Assembly: GCF_003986935.1 (NCBI RefSeq) | Contig: NZ_RJZE01000007.1 | Location: 226,183 to 290,182, forward strand | Direction of reading: 5' to 3' | Source of the DNA: Paraburkholderia kururiensis JCM 10599 = LMG 19447 | GTDB taxonomy: Bacteria; Pseudomonadota; Gammaproteobacteria; Burkholderiales; Burkholderiaceae | DNA: 64,000 bases | Shown here: piece by piece, positions 35,259 through 45,441 of the stretch | Layout: each line of letters begins with the position of its first letter | How positions within the stretch are numbered: the stretch's first letter is position 1 | Made by a program: the position numbers and the translations under genes | The notes under the pieces: model-generated | What the model was told of the DNA's origin: nothing | What the model saw: the letters and a program-made list of their open reading frames with translations, nothing else | Database searches by the model: none

Positions 35259-37337
35259 TTATGAATTCACGGCGTTGTCGTCTTCGCCTGCGCCTTCACC
35301 CTGGCCCTCGTTCGAAAGCGACGGCAGCTTGCGATAGATCGTGTTGCGCGAGACGCCGAGCGCGCGCGCCGCGGCCGACACGTTGCCGCCGTGCTGTGCG
35401 ACCGCTGCTGCGATGGCCTGCGCTTCCACATCCTGCAGACGCGCGCCGCGCAGCGGCATGACCTGCGCGATGCCTTGGGGTTGTCCCTGGGATGATGCGA
35501 CGCACGGGCGCGGGTTGCGCAGGTCGTCGAAGAAATCGTCGGGCAAATGCTCGCGGCGAATCTCGCCGTCTTCGTCCACCATCGCGGCGGCCGTGCGCAG
35601 CAGGTTCGCGAGCTGGCGGAAGTTGCCGGGCCACGTGCATTGCGTGAAGAGCGTCATGACGTCGTCGGCCACGGTGAGCGGGGCGTCGGTCGCCGCGCGC
35701 CCCGCCTGTTGCGACTCGTGGTGCAGCATCTTGAGCACCACGGCTTCCAGATCGGTGCGCTCGCGCAGCGGCGGCAGCTTCACGACGAGGCCGTTCAGGC
35801 GGTAGTAAAGGTCTTCGCGGAAGCGGTTTTGCGCAATCATCTCGCGCAGGTCGCGGTGCGTGGCGCAGACCACGACGATGTCCACGGGAATCGAGCGCGC
35901 CGAGCCGAGCGGGTTGACCTGGCGCTCCTGGAGCACGCGCAGCAGCCTCACCTGGAGCGGATACGGCATGTCGCCGATTTCGTCGAGAAACAGCGTGCCG
36001 CCGTTGGCCTGCAGCAGCTTGCCGACAGCGCCTTTGCGCCGCGCGCCGGTGAACGCGCCTTCCTCGTAGCCGAACAGTTCCGATTCGATCAGCGTTTCGG
36101 GAATCGACGCGCAGTTCACCGCGACGAACGGCCCCGCATGGCGCGGCGAGTCGTTGTGAATGGCGCGCGCGAGCAGTTCCTTGCCGGTGCCGGTTTCGCC
36201 GTTGATCAGAATCGGCACGTCTTTGCCGATCACCTTGCGCACCTTGCCGATGACCGCCGACACCTGTGGATCGCCGGTGTCGAGGTAGGCGAGGCGCGAG
36301 AGCATGGTGGAGCGGGCATGGGCGGTCGCGGCGCCGGTGCCCGTGGCTGGGGCGTTTGCCGCTGCGGGGGCCGGTTGTGCCGTGCCGTCGTGCTCTGCCG
36401 CATCGGCCTGCAAGGCGCGCGCTGTGGAGGCGGGCAGCGCCGGCCGGCGGAAGTCCACCTTCGCGCAGACCGTGGCGCCGGTGTGCAGATTCAGCGCAAT
36501 GTACTGGCCAGGGCTTGCGCGCAGCCGTTCGAGCAGTTGCGCGCTCCCCACGCCAAAGAGCGACGAGAGCGTGTGTGCGCGCAGTGCCGAAAGCGGCAGC
36601 CCGAGCTGGAATTGCGCGCTGCGGTTCGCGGCGAGAAAGCGGCCGTCCGAAGTGAATGCGGCAATGCCCTCCATCAGCGTGCCGAGAAACTCGGGGCGCG
36701 CATGAAACGCGATCTGCAGCGTTTCGCGGAAGGTGTTCATGAACAGATGGTTCTCGATCATCTGCACCGACATCCGCGCGAGCGCCATGGTGTGCTGGTG
36801 ATAGCTGCGGTGGTCGCCCGTTACGTCGAGCACGCCGATCAGGTCGCCATAAGGGTCGACGATGGGCACGCTCGAACACGTGAGAAAGCGGTTGGCCGCG
36901 AGATAGTGCTGGTCGCCGTGCACGACCGTGGGCGAGCGTTCCGCGATGGCGGTGCCGATCGCGTTGGTGCCCTGGCGGTCTTCGGCCCAGTTCGCGCCGG
37001 GACGCAGCGCCACTTTCTCGGCGCGGCGCAGGAAGTCGTCGTCGCCGACGGAATGCAGGATCAAGCCTTGGGAGTCCGTCAGCACGATCATGCTTTGCGT
37101 GTTGACGATCTGCTCGTGCAGCGTTTCCATGACCGGCGTGGCGTGCGCGCACAGAATGCGGTTCTGCTCGAGCTTGAGGCGCAGTTCGGAGGCCGGAAGC
37201 ACGTCGTAGTCCGGGCGCGTGGAGGCGCTGAGACCGTACATTTCCGAACGTTCGTGAGACTTCTGGATTTCCGGGGCGAGCCAGCTGGACTCGCGCGTCG
37301 CCGACGGGCCGGCGACGTGACGGACATCGTCACGCAT
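35259..37337 (-). CDS. AcoR-type sigma-54-dependent transcriptional activator
   Basis: A 692-residue enhancer-binding protein. The N-terminal half has a GAF domain ([35 protein letters not shown] is cut across residues 95-130) typical of AcoR, which senses small ligands. The AAA+ domain shows Walker A GETGTGKE, the sigma-54 loop GAFTGA and Walker [12 protein letters not shown]. The C-terminal helix-turn-helix is [19 protein letters not shown]. It lies next to pqqA and is the obvious candidate to bind the TGTTCC-N5-GGAACA sites and drive the four sigma-54 promoters in this window. Confidence 0.93.
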   Translation of the reverse strand: MRDDVRHVAGPSATRESSWLAPEIQKSHERSEMYGLSASTRPDYDVLPASELRLKLEQNRILCAHATPVMETLHEQIVNTQSMIVLTDSQGLILHSVGDDDFLRRAEKVALRPGANWAEDRQGTNAIGTAIAERSPTVVHGDQHYLAANRFLTCSSVPIVDPYGDLIGVLDVTGDHRSYHQHTMALARMSVQMIENHLFMNTFRETLQIAFHARPEFLGTLMEGIAAFTSDGRFLAANRSAQFQLGLPLSALRAHTLSSLFGVGSAQLLERLRASPGQYIALNLHTGATVCAKVDFRRPALPASTARALQADAAEHDGTAQPAPAAANAPATGTGAATAHARSTMLSRLAYLDTGDPQVSAVIGKVRKVIGKDVPILINGETGTGKELLARAIHNDSPRHAGPFVAVNCASIPETLIESELFGYEEGAFTGARRKGAVGKLLQANGGTLFLDEIGDMPYPLQVRLLRVLQERQVNPLGSARSIPVDIVVVCATHRDLREMIAQNRFREDLYYRLNGLVVKLPPLRERTDLEAVVLKMLHHESQQAGRAATDAPLTVADDVMTLFTQCTWPGNFRQLANLLRTAAAMVDEDGEIRREHLPDDFFDDLRNPRPCVASSQGQPQGIAQVMPLRGARLQDVEAQAIAAAVAQHGGNVSAAARALGVSRNTIYRKLPSLSNEGQGEGAGEDDNAVNS

Positions 37338-37394
37338 TGTCTCCTCCTTGTTTTGCGCCGGTCGTTTTGCCGGCGCCTTGGGTGTTGCCGATAA

Positions 37395-37410
37395 TGCAAA
37401 TTCTGCGCCA
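37395..37410 (-). promoter_or_regulatory. Sigma-54-like promoter of the activator gene
   Basis: On the minus strand the sequence is TGGCGCAGAATTTGCA, with GG-N10-GC spacing and a perfect TTGCA -12. The start would be near 37384, 47 bases before the gene. No TGTTCC-type activator site was found upstream, so its activator is unclear. Confidence 0.6.
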
Positions 37411-37573
37411 GAGGATGGCGGCCCGCCGCCGCGGTACCTTGCCGCCGCGAGGCGGCTTACAACACGCTGTCAGGGAAAGCGGCGGGGGAAAGCAGCTAAC
37501 GCTCGGATGGCAGCCGACGTTGCGCTTCGTTCGAGGTTCACGCTGTACTGTGCGGCGTGTCTGTTTGCTGGCG

Positions 37574-37587
37574 TTGACCTGCATCAA
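37574..37587. promoter_or_regulatory. FNR-like palindrome between activator and channel genes
   Basis: TTGAC-CTGC-ATCAA fits the FNR/Crp half-site pattern. It lies about 240 bases from the activator start and 260 from the channel start, so its target gene is not clear. Nothing else is recognised between 37411 and 37847. Confidence 0.45.
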
Positions 37588-37847
37588 GCCGCGCAGGGGC
37601 GCCTGAGGGTTTGAAAATGGCTAGGGATGGTGCCGGCGCGGCCGCTCTTGAGTGGCATAGGGTGACGTGTGAGGGAACCTGAGAGGCCCGCGCGCGGACT
37701 TATCGATACCGGTTTCGATCCGAAGGCCCGGTCCACGCGCTTTTCCCGCATCACCTTGCATCGCCCGTCGCTGCCGCCGCGAGGCACGAGCCGTGCTACC
37801 GCGATCGCCCCTGACTGTTTTCATCGAGGTTGCCCGTTACGTCACTC

Positions 37848-40469
37848 ATGCGAAAAAAATCGTCTACGTCTGTCGCTTTCGTTCCGTTCATGTTGCTGGT
37901 GTCGCTGTTCCTCGCCGCGGGTACGGCGCGCAACGCCTGTGCGGCCGCGGTGCCTGCGAGCGCTGCGTCGGCCAGTGCCGCGTCGGCTGCCGCAGCCAGT
38001 GCGCCGCGATTGACGCCCGATCAGGCGCGCGCCGCGCTCGACGTGCTCGAAAGCCCGGCACGGCGCGCCCAGGTCGAGAACACGTTGCGTGCCATCGCGG
38101 CAGCCGGTGCGCTTGCCGCGCCCGCCAGCGCGCCCGCCGCCGCGAGCGCGGCGACAGCGGCAAGTGGCACGGTGGCCTCCGCGGCATTGCAGTCGAATGG
38201 GCTCGCCGCGCAGCTTGCGCGGCAAGGCGCGCACTGGGCGGTGCACGTGGCGACGGCGCTGCGGCGGTCCGCGGCGGCATTGCTCGATGTGTCGTCATTG
38301 CGCGCATGGTGGGCCGACGCGCTGACGAATCCCGCGAAGCAGGCCGCGGCGCGCGATGTGGCGCTCGCGCTGCTTGCCACCTTGTTGCCGGCGTTCATCG
38401 TCGAGTGGGGTGCGCGCCGCGCACTGCGGCACGTGATTCGCACCGTTGCGGCACGCCGGCGCGATCAGGCGGATCAGGCCGAGCAGCGCGAGCGCGCAGC
38501 GGCGGCTGCGGCACGTAAAGCGGAGGACGCGAGGAGCGACGTGAGCCGCCCGGACTCCGTCGAGCCCACGCCACGCACAACGACCGGCGCCGCCAAGGAA
38601 GCGCGCGGCAAGCTGCACGCCGCGCAGCACTGGTCGCTGCTGCGGCATCTGCCGCGCGCTGCGCTACGCGCGCTGTTGCGGGCGTTGCCGCTCGTCGCGT
38701 TCGTCGCGGTGGCGAGCGGCGCCATGTCGCTCTTCACCACAGACGGTTCGCCCGCGGACAGCGTGATCGGCTCGCTCATCGATATCTACGTGATCTGCCG
38801 TGTGGTCGTAATCGTCGGCGAATTCTTCGCGCAGCCGGACGCGCCGGGTCTGCGGCTGCTGTTTTTCTCGGACCACTGGGCGGTGTGGCTGCAGCGCTGG
38901 ATCGTGCGCATCGTCGTGATTGCGGGCGCCGGCGCGGCCGTAGCGGAGACTGCCGCGGCGCTCGGGCTCAACGAAGGCGCGCACGCGGCGTTGATGAAGG
39001 CGATCGCGCTCATCGCGCACGTCATGATCGCCGTGATGATTCTGCAAAGCCGCAAGCCCGTGGCCGCCTGGCTGCGCGAGCACAGCGCTCACCGCCAGTC
39101 GCTTTCGATCGCGGGCAATCTGCTTGCCGACGCGTGGGCCGGCATCGCGGTGTTCGTCGTGATGGCGCTGTGGTTCGTCTGGGCGCTCGACGTGCGCGAC
39201 GGCTACAGCCTGCTGCTTCATACGGGCGGAATGTCGGTCGCCATCCTGATCGGTGCACGCGTGGCGTCCATCGTGTTGCACGGCGCGCTCGCGCGTCTGT
39301 TCCAGCAGAAGGAAGGGGCGCCCTCGTCGCTCGTGCAGCAGCGCGCGTATCGCTATTACCCGCTGTTGCGCGGCATCGTCTCGGCGTTCGTGACCCTCGT
39401 CACCGTGTTCCTGCTGTTGCTCGTGTGGGGCGTGGACCTGCGCATGCTGTTCGCGGACGGCACCGTGGGGCACCGGCTCGCGTCGGCGCTGGCGACCATC
39501 GCCGTTGCGGCGGTCGTCGCGCTGGTTGCGTGGGAAGCCATCAACGTCGCCATCGAACGGCGACTCGACAACTGGACTACGAGCGGCGACTTCGTGCGTG
39601 CCGCGCGCTTGAGGACGCTCGTGCCGATGGTGCGCACGCTGCTTTTCATCGTGATCGCGCTCGTCGTGGTGCTGACGGGCCTCTCGGAACTCGGCGTGAA
39701 CACGGGGCCGCTGCTGGCGGGCGCGAGCATTTTCGGCGTGGCGCTCGGCTTCGGTTCGCAAAAGCTCGTGCAGGACTTCATCACAGGCATCTTCCTGCTC
39801 ATGGAGAACGCCATGCAGGTGGGCGACTGGGTGACGCTCGCGGGCGTATCGGGCACGGTGGAGTATCTGTCGATTCGCACGGTGCGGCTGCGCGCCGGCG
39901 ACGGCTCGTTGCACACGGTGCCGTTCAGTTCGGTCACGACCATCAACAACACGAATCGCGGCATCGGCAACGCAGCGGTGAAGGTGAACATCGCTTACGG
40001 CGAAGACGTGGACCGCGCCGTCGAGACGCTAACTGAGATTGGCGCCGCCTTGCGCGAAGACGAGAGGTTCAAGGCCGGCATTCTCTCGGACTTCGCGTTC
40101 TGGGGTGTGGACGCGGTGGATGGCGCGGCGGTCACGCTTGCGGGCCAGGTGCAATGTACCGACAAGGCGCGCTGGGGCGTGCAGCGCGAGTTCAACCGGC
40201 GCATCGCGGACGAGTTCCGGGCGCGCGGCATCCGCATCGCGAACCCGCAGCGCACGGTGTGGGTGAGCGGCGAACCGGCGAAGCAGGGTGGAGCCGCCGA
40301 GGTGAGCCAGCCGGGTCACGAGTCGCGCGACGCAGAAGCGGCGCAGGCGGACGTAGCGGCGCAAAAGCCGTTGGGCGCTGAACAACCGGTGGGCGATCCT
40401 GCGCCCACGGGCAACGCTCGACCGGGTGACGGGCAGGGCAGCGGCAAGGCGGGCCACGAGCCGTCTTGA
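37848..40469 (+). CDS. MscS/MscK-type mechanosensitive ion channel
   Basis: An 873-residue membrane protein. An alanine-rich signal-like N-terminus and a periplasmic/cytoplasmic helical region precede about ten membrane helices. The MscS pore and beta domain lie near residues 620-690 (GASIFGVALGFGSQKLVQDF, then GIFLLMENAMQVGDWVTLAG), followed by the alpha/beta domain (NTNRGIGNAAVKVNIAYGED). The last 65 residues are disordered (Ala/Gln/Gly-rich). It should release solutes on osmotic downshift. ATG 37848 is the first ATG in frame; a TTG at 37830 is possible. Confidence 0.88.
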   Translation: MRKKSSTSVAFVPFMLLVSLFLAAGTARNACAAAVPASAASASAASAAAASAPRLTPDQARAALDVLESPARRAQVENTLRAIAAAGALAAPASAPAAASAATAASGTVASAALQSNGLAAQLARQGAHWAVHVATALRRSAAALLDVSSLRAWWADALTNPAKQAAARDVALALLATLLPAFIVEWGARRALRHVIRTVAARRRDQADQAEQRERAAAAAARKAEDARSDVSRPDSVEPTPRTTTGAAKEARGKLHAAQHWSLLRHLPRAALRALLRALPLVAFVAVASGAMSLFTTDGSPADSVIGSLIDIYVICRVVVIVGEFFAQPDAPGLRLLFFSDHWAVWLQRWIVRIVVIAGAGAAVAETAAALGLNEGAHAALMKAIALIAHVMIAVMILQSRKPVAAWLREHSAHRQSLSIAGNLLADAWAGIAVFVVMALWFVWALDVRDGYSLLLHTGGMSVAILIGARVASIVLHGALARLFQQKEGAPSSLVQQRAYRYYPLLRGIVSAFVTLVTVFLLLLVWGVDLRMLFADGTVGHRLASALATIAVAAVVALVAWEAINVAIERRLDNWTTSGDFVRAARLRTLVPMVRTLLFIVIALVVVLTGLSELGVNTGPLLAGASIFGVALGFGSQKLVQDFITGIFLLMENAMQVGDWVTLAGVSGTVEYLSIRTVRLRAGDGSLHTVPFSSVTTINNTNRGIGNAAVKVNIAYGEDVDRAVETLTEIGAALREDERFKAGILSDFAFWGVDAVDGAAVTLAGQVQCTDKARWGVQREFNRRIADEFRARGIRIANPQRTVWVSGEPAKQGGAAEVSQPGHESRDAEAAQADVAAQKPLGAEQPVGDPAPTGNARPGDGQGSGKAGHEPS

Positions 40470-40634
40470 AGTGCGTCCGTCCGGAGGTGCGTTCCTGAAT
40501 GCGTCTTCAGGCGGCGCCATCGCATGCATCTGCGCCGGTTGTTGCCGCGCACGGCAACGGTCGCGACCGTCCTTCTGCATGAAGCTGACATCACGCTGCC
40601 CCGGCATCGACGGTAGAATCAGCGCTCCCCTACG

Positions 40635-40656
40635 AGGCCCTCGAACGAGGGCCTTT
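40635..40656 (+). terminator. Probable terminator after the mechanosensitive channel
   Basis: AGGCCCTCG and CGAGGGCCT form a 9-bp stem with a 2-base AA loop (effectively a tetraloop), followed by TT. The T-run is short, so strength is uncertain. Confidence 0.5.
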
Positions 40657-40736
40657 CCACGCTCACGATGCGACGCCCGGCGTACCGCACGTTCCATTCG
40701 CCGACGCGTTGCCGACGGGTACGAACGGAGGTGCAC

Positions 40737-42308
40737 GTGCGCGCGGCTCTCATTCCATCGATTCGTATTGCGTTTTTTTCGGCGCTTCTTCCGGCACTTC
40801 TGCCGACGTTTTTTTCCGCGCTGCTGTTCGCATCGCTCACCGCCTCGGCAGCGGGCGACGCGCATGGCGAAGGGGCCGATTCCGTCACCATGCATCACCG
40901 CACGCCGGACCGCAGCGGACAGTACGTGGTGCCCGGTCTCACCTGGCAGCGCGCCGCGCATCTGCAACGCGATACCGGCTTCGACGGCAAGATCGAAGGC
41001 GCGGTCAACGCGCAGCCGCTTTACTGGCATTCGGCAGACACGGGCGCAGCAGCGCAGTCGAACGGGCTGCTGATCGTCGCCACCGAAACGAACGCGGTCT
41101 ACGCGCTCGATGCCACCACGGGCCGCACCGTCTGGCGCACGGCGCTCGGTCCCGCGGTGCCGCGCAGCGCGATGCCATGCGGCAATATCGATCCCCTCGG
41201 CGTGACGGGCACGCCGGTGATCGATGCGGCGAGCGGCACGCTTTATCTCGACGCGATGGTGCTGCGCGAAGGGCAGCCGCGTCATTTCGTGTTCGGACTC
41301 TCGCTGCGCGACGGCGCTGTGCAAAAGGGCTGGCCGCTCGACATGGAAGCGGCGCTCAAGACGCGCGGCGTGGCTTTCACCTCGCGCGCGCAGAACCAGC
41401 GCAGCGCGCTAGCGTTGATGGACGGACAACTCTTCGTGCCCTATGGCGGCAACTGGGGCGACTGCGGCGACTATCGCGGCATGGTGGTGAGCGTGCGGCT
41501 CGACCATCCGGGCGTAGCGAACGTGTGGGCCACGCGCGCGGCGAAAGGCGGCATCTGGGCGCCGGGCGGCATTGCGGCGGCGGACGGCCAACTGTTCGTC
41601 TCGACGGGCAACACCGAAGGCACGCGCACGTGGGGCGACGGCGAAGCCGTGATTCGCCTCAGGCCCGATCTACGCCATTCGGCCGATTCCCGCGACTTCT
41701 TCGCTCCGGCAGACTGGAAGCAACTGGACGACGCGGATCTCGACTTGAGCGGCGTGAACCCTGTCCCGATCGACTTGCACGGACGCAAGTTGATCGTCGC
41801 GCTGGGCAAGGACGGCAAGGCGTATCTGCTCGATCGCGAGAACCTGGGCGGTATAGGCGGCGCGCTGGACGTAGCGCGCGTGTCGTCCAGTTCGATGCGC
41901 ACGGCGCCGGCTTCGTGGGCCACGGCCGATGGTGTCTTCATTGCGTTTCAGGGAGCGGGTTCGGCGTGTCCTTCGGGCGAAGCCGGCGCGGGGCTCACGG
42001 TGCTGCGAGTTGCTTCGGCATCGCGCGGCGGTATCGGCACAGCCTGGTGTGCGGCGCTGGACGGCGCCGGTAGCCCGATCACGACCACGAGCGACGGCAA
42101 CGCGGACCGTATCGTCTGGGTCGTCGGCGCCGAGGGCGACGAGCGCGTGCACGGCTTTCGTGCGGACAATGGCGAGCCGGTGTTCACGGGCGGCAGTGCG
42201 CAGGAGCGCGTGCCGGGTGTGCGTCACTTCGCTACCATGCTGGCGGCGAACCAACGGCTTTATGTGGCCGGCGATGGGCGCGTGTACGCGTTCAAGGCTG
42301 GGCAGTGA
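40737..42308 (+). CDS. Exported PQQ-like beta-propeller protein
   Basis: A 523-residue secreted propeller protein. The GTG at 40737 has GGAGG 5 bases upstream and opens a signal peptide rich in Phe and Leu, cleaved near ASAAG. Propeller repeats include NGLLIVATETNAVYALDATTG, ADGQLFVSTGNTEGTRTWGDG and LIVALGKDGKAYLLDRENL. It lacks the vicinal cysteines and catalytic motifs of quinoprotein dehydrogenases, so it may not bind PQQ. Function unknown; the three later conserved cysteines (GSACPSGE, TAWCAAL) suggest disulfides. Confidence 0.7.
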   Translation: MRAALIPSIRIAFFSALLPALLPTFFSALLFASLTASAAGDAHGEGADSVTMHHRTPDRSGQYVVPGLTWQRAAHLQRDTGFDGKIEGAVNAQPLYWHSADTGAAAQSNGLLIVATETNAVYALDATTGRTVWRTALGPAVPRSAMPCGNIDPLGVTGTPVIDAASGTLYLDAMVLREGQPRHFVFGLSLRDGAVQKGWPLDMEAALKTRGVAFTSRAQNQRSALALMDGQLFVPYGGNWGDCGDYRGMVVSVRLDHPGVANVWATRAAKGGIWAPGGIAAADGQLFVSTGNTEGTRTWGDGEAVIRLRPDLRHSADSRDFFAPADWKQLDDADLDLSGVNPVPIDLHGRKLIVALGKDGKAYLLDRENLGGIGGALDVARVSSSSMRTAPASWATADGVFIAFQGAGSACPSGEAGAGLTVLRVASASRGGIGTAWCAALDGAGSPITTTSDGNADRIVWVVGAEGDERVHGFRADNGEPVFTGGSAQERVPGVRHFATMLAANQRLYVAGDGRVYAFKAGQ

Positions 42309-42460
42309 GGCCCGGCCGGCTAAAGAAGGAACGGTACAGGTCGTTAATACACAGGTTTTGCGCGGCGCTTGCGGCAACCCGTTTGCGTTCCGTTTGCTTC
42401 TGGTTTGCGGGCCGAGGTCGGCTCGCCGCCGCGCCAGCCTTTTCTTCCGGAGTGTCCGCT

Positions 42461-43507
42461 TTGTCAGTATCCCTGCGCTTGTTGAACCGCCGCGTCGCTC
42501 TCTACTGCACGCTTGCTCTGTCGCTGTTTGCCGGCGCCTGTGGCGGGGGAGGTGGTGGTGGCGGCACCAGCACGTCGGCCACGAGCGCCCCCGCCAGCAC
42601 CAGCACGGCGAGCACGCTTTCAGGCTCGACAAACGTCTCGATTGCTGCGGCTCGCAATCTGCCGGCGAAGCCAGTCTGGGAGGTCTACTACGGGCAGGCA
42701 TCGCAGGTCGACCTCGCGCGGCTTGCATCGAGCTTCAACGTGATCGTGATCGACGCCGATCCCAGCGGCACGGCACCCAACTTCACTGCCGACCAGATCG
42801 CGACGCTGAAATCGCACGGCGCAAAGGTGCTGAGCTACCTGAATGTGGGCGCTTGCGAGACATGGCGCTCGTACTGGCAAACCGTGCCCGCGGGTTTCGT
42901 GTCGTGCGGCGCGAACCAGGCAGCGCAGCTCGGCAGGTATAGCGGTTTTTCCGAGTACTGGATGAACGTGGGCAACGCGGACTACCAGAACCTCATCGTG
43001 AACTACGTCGCGCCACGGCTTGCGGCGACGGGTGTCGACGGCTTCATGCTCGACAATTTCGAGATCGTCGGCCACGCGGCGAACGCCGCGCAGGGACCGT
43101 GCGACAGCGCGTGCAAGCAAGGCGGCCTCGACCTCGTCGAGCAACTGCGCAACGCGTTCCCGAATGCGCCCATCCTGCTCAATGCGGCGCCGACCTCGGC
43201 GATCAGCGGGGCGAGCGGCGGTGTGTCGTTCCCGATGCTCGTCGACGGCGTCTTTTTCGAACAGGTCTTCCTGCCTTCCACCGACAGTTCCTTGCTCCAG
43301 GCGCTGCAAACCTGGAAGAGCACGGAAGTCGCGCTGCCGCGCAGCGCTTTTTTCACCGGCACGCTCGATTACGTGAACAGCTGTTCGGATACCACGAGTG
43401 CGCAAAACGGCTGGACTGCGAGCGTGAATGCGGGACTGAGCCCGTCGGTGTCGATCCAGGCGCTCAATCAGGTGTGCTGGTGGTCGTTCCTGCCGACGCC
43501 GACCTAA
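42461..43507 (+). CDS. GH114-like lipoprotein (endo-alpha-1,4-polygalactosaminidase family)
   Basis: A 348-residue lipoprotein. The TTG at 42461 follows CGGAG; a GTG at 42452 is an alternative. The lipobox is LFAGAC, followed by a run of eight glycines and a Ser/Thr/Ala linker. The catalytic-like TIM-barrel domain begins VWEVYYGQASQVDLARLA and contains KVLSYLNVGACETWR, GFSEYWMNVGNADYQ and GVDGFMLDNFEIVG, which are GH114 signatures. Acidic residues in YLNVG and DGFMLDNFE are the probable active site. It likely acts on galactosamine-containing exopolysaccharide at the cell surface. Confidence 0.75.
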   Translation: MSVSLRLLNRRVALYCTLALSLFAGACGGGGGGGGTSTSATSAPASTSTASTLSGSTNVSIAAARNLPAKPVWEVYYGQASQVDLARLASSFNVIVIDADPSGTAPNFTADQIATLKSHGAKVLSYLNVGACETWRSYWQTVPAGFVSCGANQAAQLGRYSGFSEYWMNVGNADYQNLIVNYVAPRLAATGVDGFMLDNFEIVGHAANAAQGPCDSACKQGGLDLVEQLRNAFPNAPILLNAAPTSAISGASGGVSFPMLVDGVFFEQVFLPSTDSSLLQALQTWKSTEVALPRSAFFTGTLDYVNSCSDTTSAQNGWTASVNAGLSPSVSIQALNQVCWWSFLPTPT

Positions 43508-43527
43508 GTCGGCCACCATGATCTGAG

Positions 43528-43539
43528 CGAATTAATTCG
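43528..43539. promoter_or_regulatory. 12-bp palindrome upstream of the ClC channel gene
   Basis: CGAATTAATTCG is a perfect 12-bp palindrome 72 bases before the ClC gene. It is AT-rich against a GC-rich background. No regulator is assigned. Confidence 0.4.
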
Positions 43540-43610
43540 GAAAAATAAGTCATACAGCGCATGTTGCTGCGCAACTAAGATACGGGTTTTCCCTCATCTG
43601 GCGACGCATC

Positions 43611-45005
43611 ATGGCTTCCGAATCTTTCTCGATTGCCCGCCTGGGCGCCGGGCCTGGCCGCCTGCCGGCGTTCGCGGCATTAGCAACGGTCAGTGTGCTG
43701 ACGGGCGTCGGCGCCGGCCTGGGCGGCATGTTGCTGGCGCTGCTGCTCCACGCTATCCAGCACCTCGCGTATGGCTACAGCCTGGATCGCCTTGTCGGCC
43801 ATGAGAGTTTTCTGAGCGGCGTGACTGCCGCTTCGCCCGGACGGCGGTTCGTGGCGCTTCTGGCGTGTGGACTCGTTGCCGGAATCGGATGGTGGGCGCT
43901 CTACCGCTTCGGCCGTCCGCTCGTGAGCATCAAGCGGGCCGTCAAGGAGGACGGGCCGCGCATGCCGGGCGCGAGCACCGTTGTTCATGCGTTGCTGCAG
44001 ATCGTTACCGTGGCGCTCGGCTCACCGCTGGGCCGCGAGGTGGCGCCGCGCGAGATCGGCGCAGTGTGGGGCAGCTGGCTTGCGCGGCGCGCGGGGCTGA
44101 GCGCCGGCGAGACCCGCATCATGATTGCCTGCGGCGCAGGTGCAGGTCTCGCCGCGGTTTACAACGTGCCGCTCGGCGGCGCGCTGTTCGTGCTCGAAGT
44201 GCTGCTGGGCACGTTCGAATGGAGGGCGCTGGTGCCCGCTGTCGTGACCTCGACGATTGCGGCTGCCACCGCCTGGCTCGGACTCGGCAACGAACATCAG
44301 TACACGCTGATCGGGCCGCTCGCGCTGACTACGCCGCTTGTCGTATGGTCGGCGATCTGCGGTCCGCTCTTTGGCTTTGCCGCGTGGGGATTCACCCGGC
44401 TCGCCGAACAGGCCCGCGCCCGCGCACCGAAAGACGCGCGATTACCGCTCTTTGCGCTCGTCAATTTCGCGTTGATCGGTGCGCTCGTCGTCTATTTCCC
44501 GCAGTTGGCCGGCAACGGCAAAGGTGCCGCGACGCTTTCGTTCGACAGCGCGCTCAGTATCGGACTGGCCGCGATCCTCCTCGTGCTGAAGGTCGCGATC
44601 GAGATGGGCAGCCTGCGCGCAGGCGCCGAAGGTGGACTGCTTACGCCAGGCCTGACGAACGGCGCGTTGCTCGCCGTCGTGCTCGGTGGCGCGTGGAACA
44701 TGATGTGGCCGGGGACGTCGGCGGGCGCCTTTGCCATTGTGGGCGCAGCGGCGTTCCTCGCTGCATCGATGCAGATGCCTATGACCGCGCTGGTGCTGAT
44801 GGTCGAGTTCACGCAGGTCGGCCACGACATGTTGATCCCGATGCTGCTCGGCATTGCGGGGTCTGTCGCAACGTTCAGGCTCGTCACGCAGGCGATTGTC
44901 CGTGCTGCTGTGAAGGGCGAGCCGCGGGGCATACAGCCCAGTGCACTGCCGAATGCGCAGCGGCCGGCGGCGTTGGCTTCGGTGGCCGTTCGCGAGCGAG
45001 CCTGA
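43611..45005 (+). CDS. ClC-family chloride channel or antiporter
   Basis: A 464-residue membrane protein with the ClC fold. The selectivity segment is GSPLGREVAPREIGA, where the gating-glutamate position (GRE) is kept but GREGP has become GREVAP. EGGLLTPGLTNGALL is the second anion-site region, and CGAGAGLAAVYNVPLGGALFVLE is the conserved central helix. No CBS domains are present. It may exchange chloride or fluoride for protons; specificity cannot be stated. The C-terminus (GIQPSALPNAQRP) is cytoplasmic. Confidence 0.87.
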   Translation: MASESFSIARLGAGPGRLPAFAALATVSVLTGVGAGLGGMLLALLLHAIQHLAYGYSLDRLVGHESFLSGVTAASPGRRFVALLACGLVAGIGWWALYRFGRPLVSIKRAVKEDGPRMPGASTVVHALLQIVTVALGSPLGREVAPREIGAVWGSWLARRAGLSAGETRIMIACGAGAGLAAVYNVPLGGALFVLEVLLGTFEWRALVPAVVTSTIAAATAWLGLGNEHQYTLIGPLALTTPLVVWSAICGPLFGFAAWGFTRLAEQARARAPKDARLPLFALVNFALIGALVVYFPQLAGNGKGAATLSFDSALSIGLAAILLVLKVAIEMGSLRAGAEGGLLTPGLTNGALLAVVLGGAWNMMWPGTSAGAFAIVGAAAFLAASMQMPMTALVLMVEFTQVGHDMLIPMLLGIAGSVATFRLVTQAIVRAAVKGEPRGIQPSALPNAQRPAALASVAVRERA

Positions 45006-45042
45006 TGTCGCGGCTTATTTCCAGCGCCCGGTAGGGCTTTCG

Positions 45043-45441
45043 CTACGCATCCTGAGCGGCGTGCATTCTCGGGGATTTCCCTGGGACGGTCAGCTGTATC
45101 TGCGTGGACGTTGCCCACCGATGTGGTGCCCGGCTTGGTGGCGAACCCTTGCCGCGCTCGTCCAATTCCTTGTTTTGAATGGGGATCCGGCCTCGGTCCG
45201 GTTGCATGGCGAAGCCGCTGCCGTGGTGCGTTCCGGCCAGATCAGGTGAGAGCCACCGCTGTACCTTTTTCGAAATCAGTTCGGTCTGCACCTTTGCGAG
45301 CAGCGACCGCCCTTCCGTGAGAGTCAGACCCAGTTCGGCAACACTACGGTCAGGGCGCTCAATGACGGCCAGTACTCCGTCGCCCTCCTCGAGTGGGTCA
45401 CTTTCGCCGTCGACCAACCTTGCTTCGATGATCAACCGCAT
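45043..45441 (-). pseudogene. Truncated ISKra4-type transposase remnant (tentative)
   Basis: The first 65 residues (MRLIIEARLVDGESDPLEEG, then VAELGLTLTEGRSLLAKVQ and ELISKKVQRWLS) resemble the N-terminus of ISKra4-family transposases. After QRWLS the similarity stops, and the remaining residues look like unrelated sequence read through. The zinc-finger and DDE parts are absent, so this is a fragment left by deletion or recombination. It lies in the seam between the ClC gene and the peptide operon. Confidence 0.5.

Noticed and set aside
35547..37394. A plus-strand open frame of 615 codons opposite the sigma-54 activator
   Set aside because: Low-complexity Arg/Ala/His composition. The opposite strand has GAF, AAA+ and helix-turn-helix motifs.
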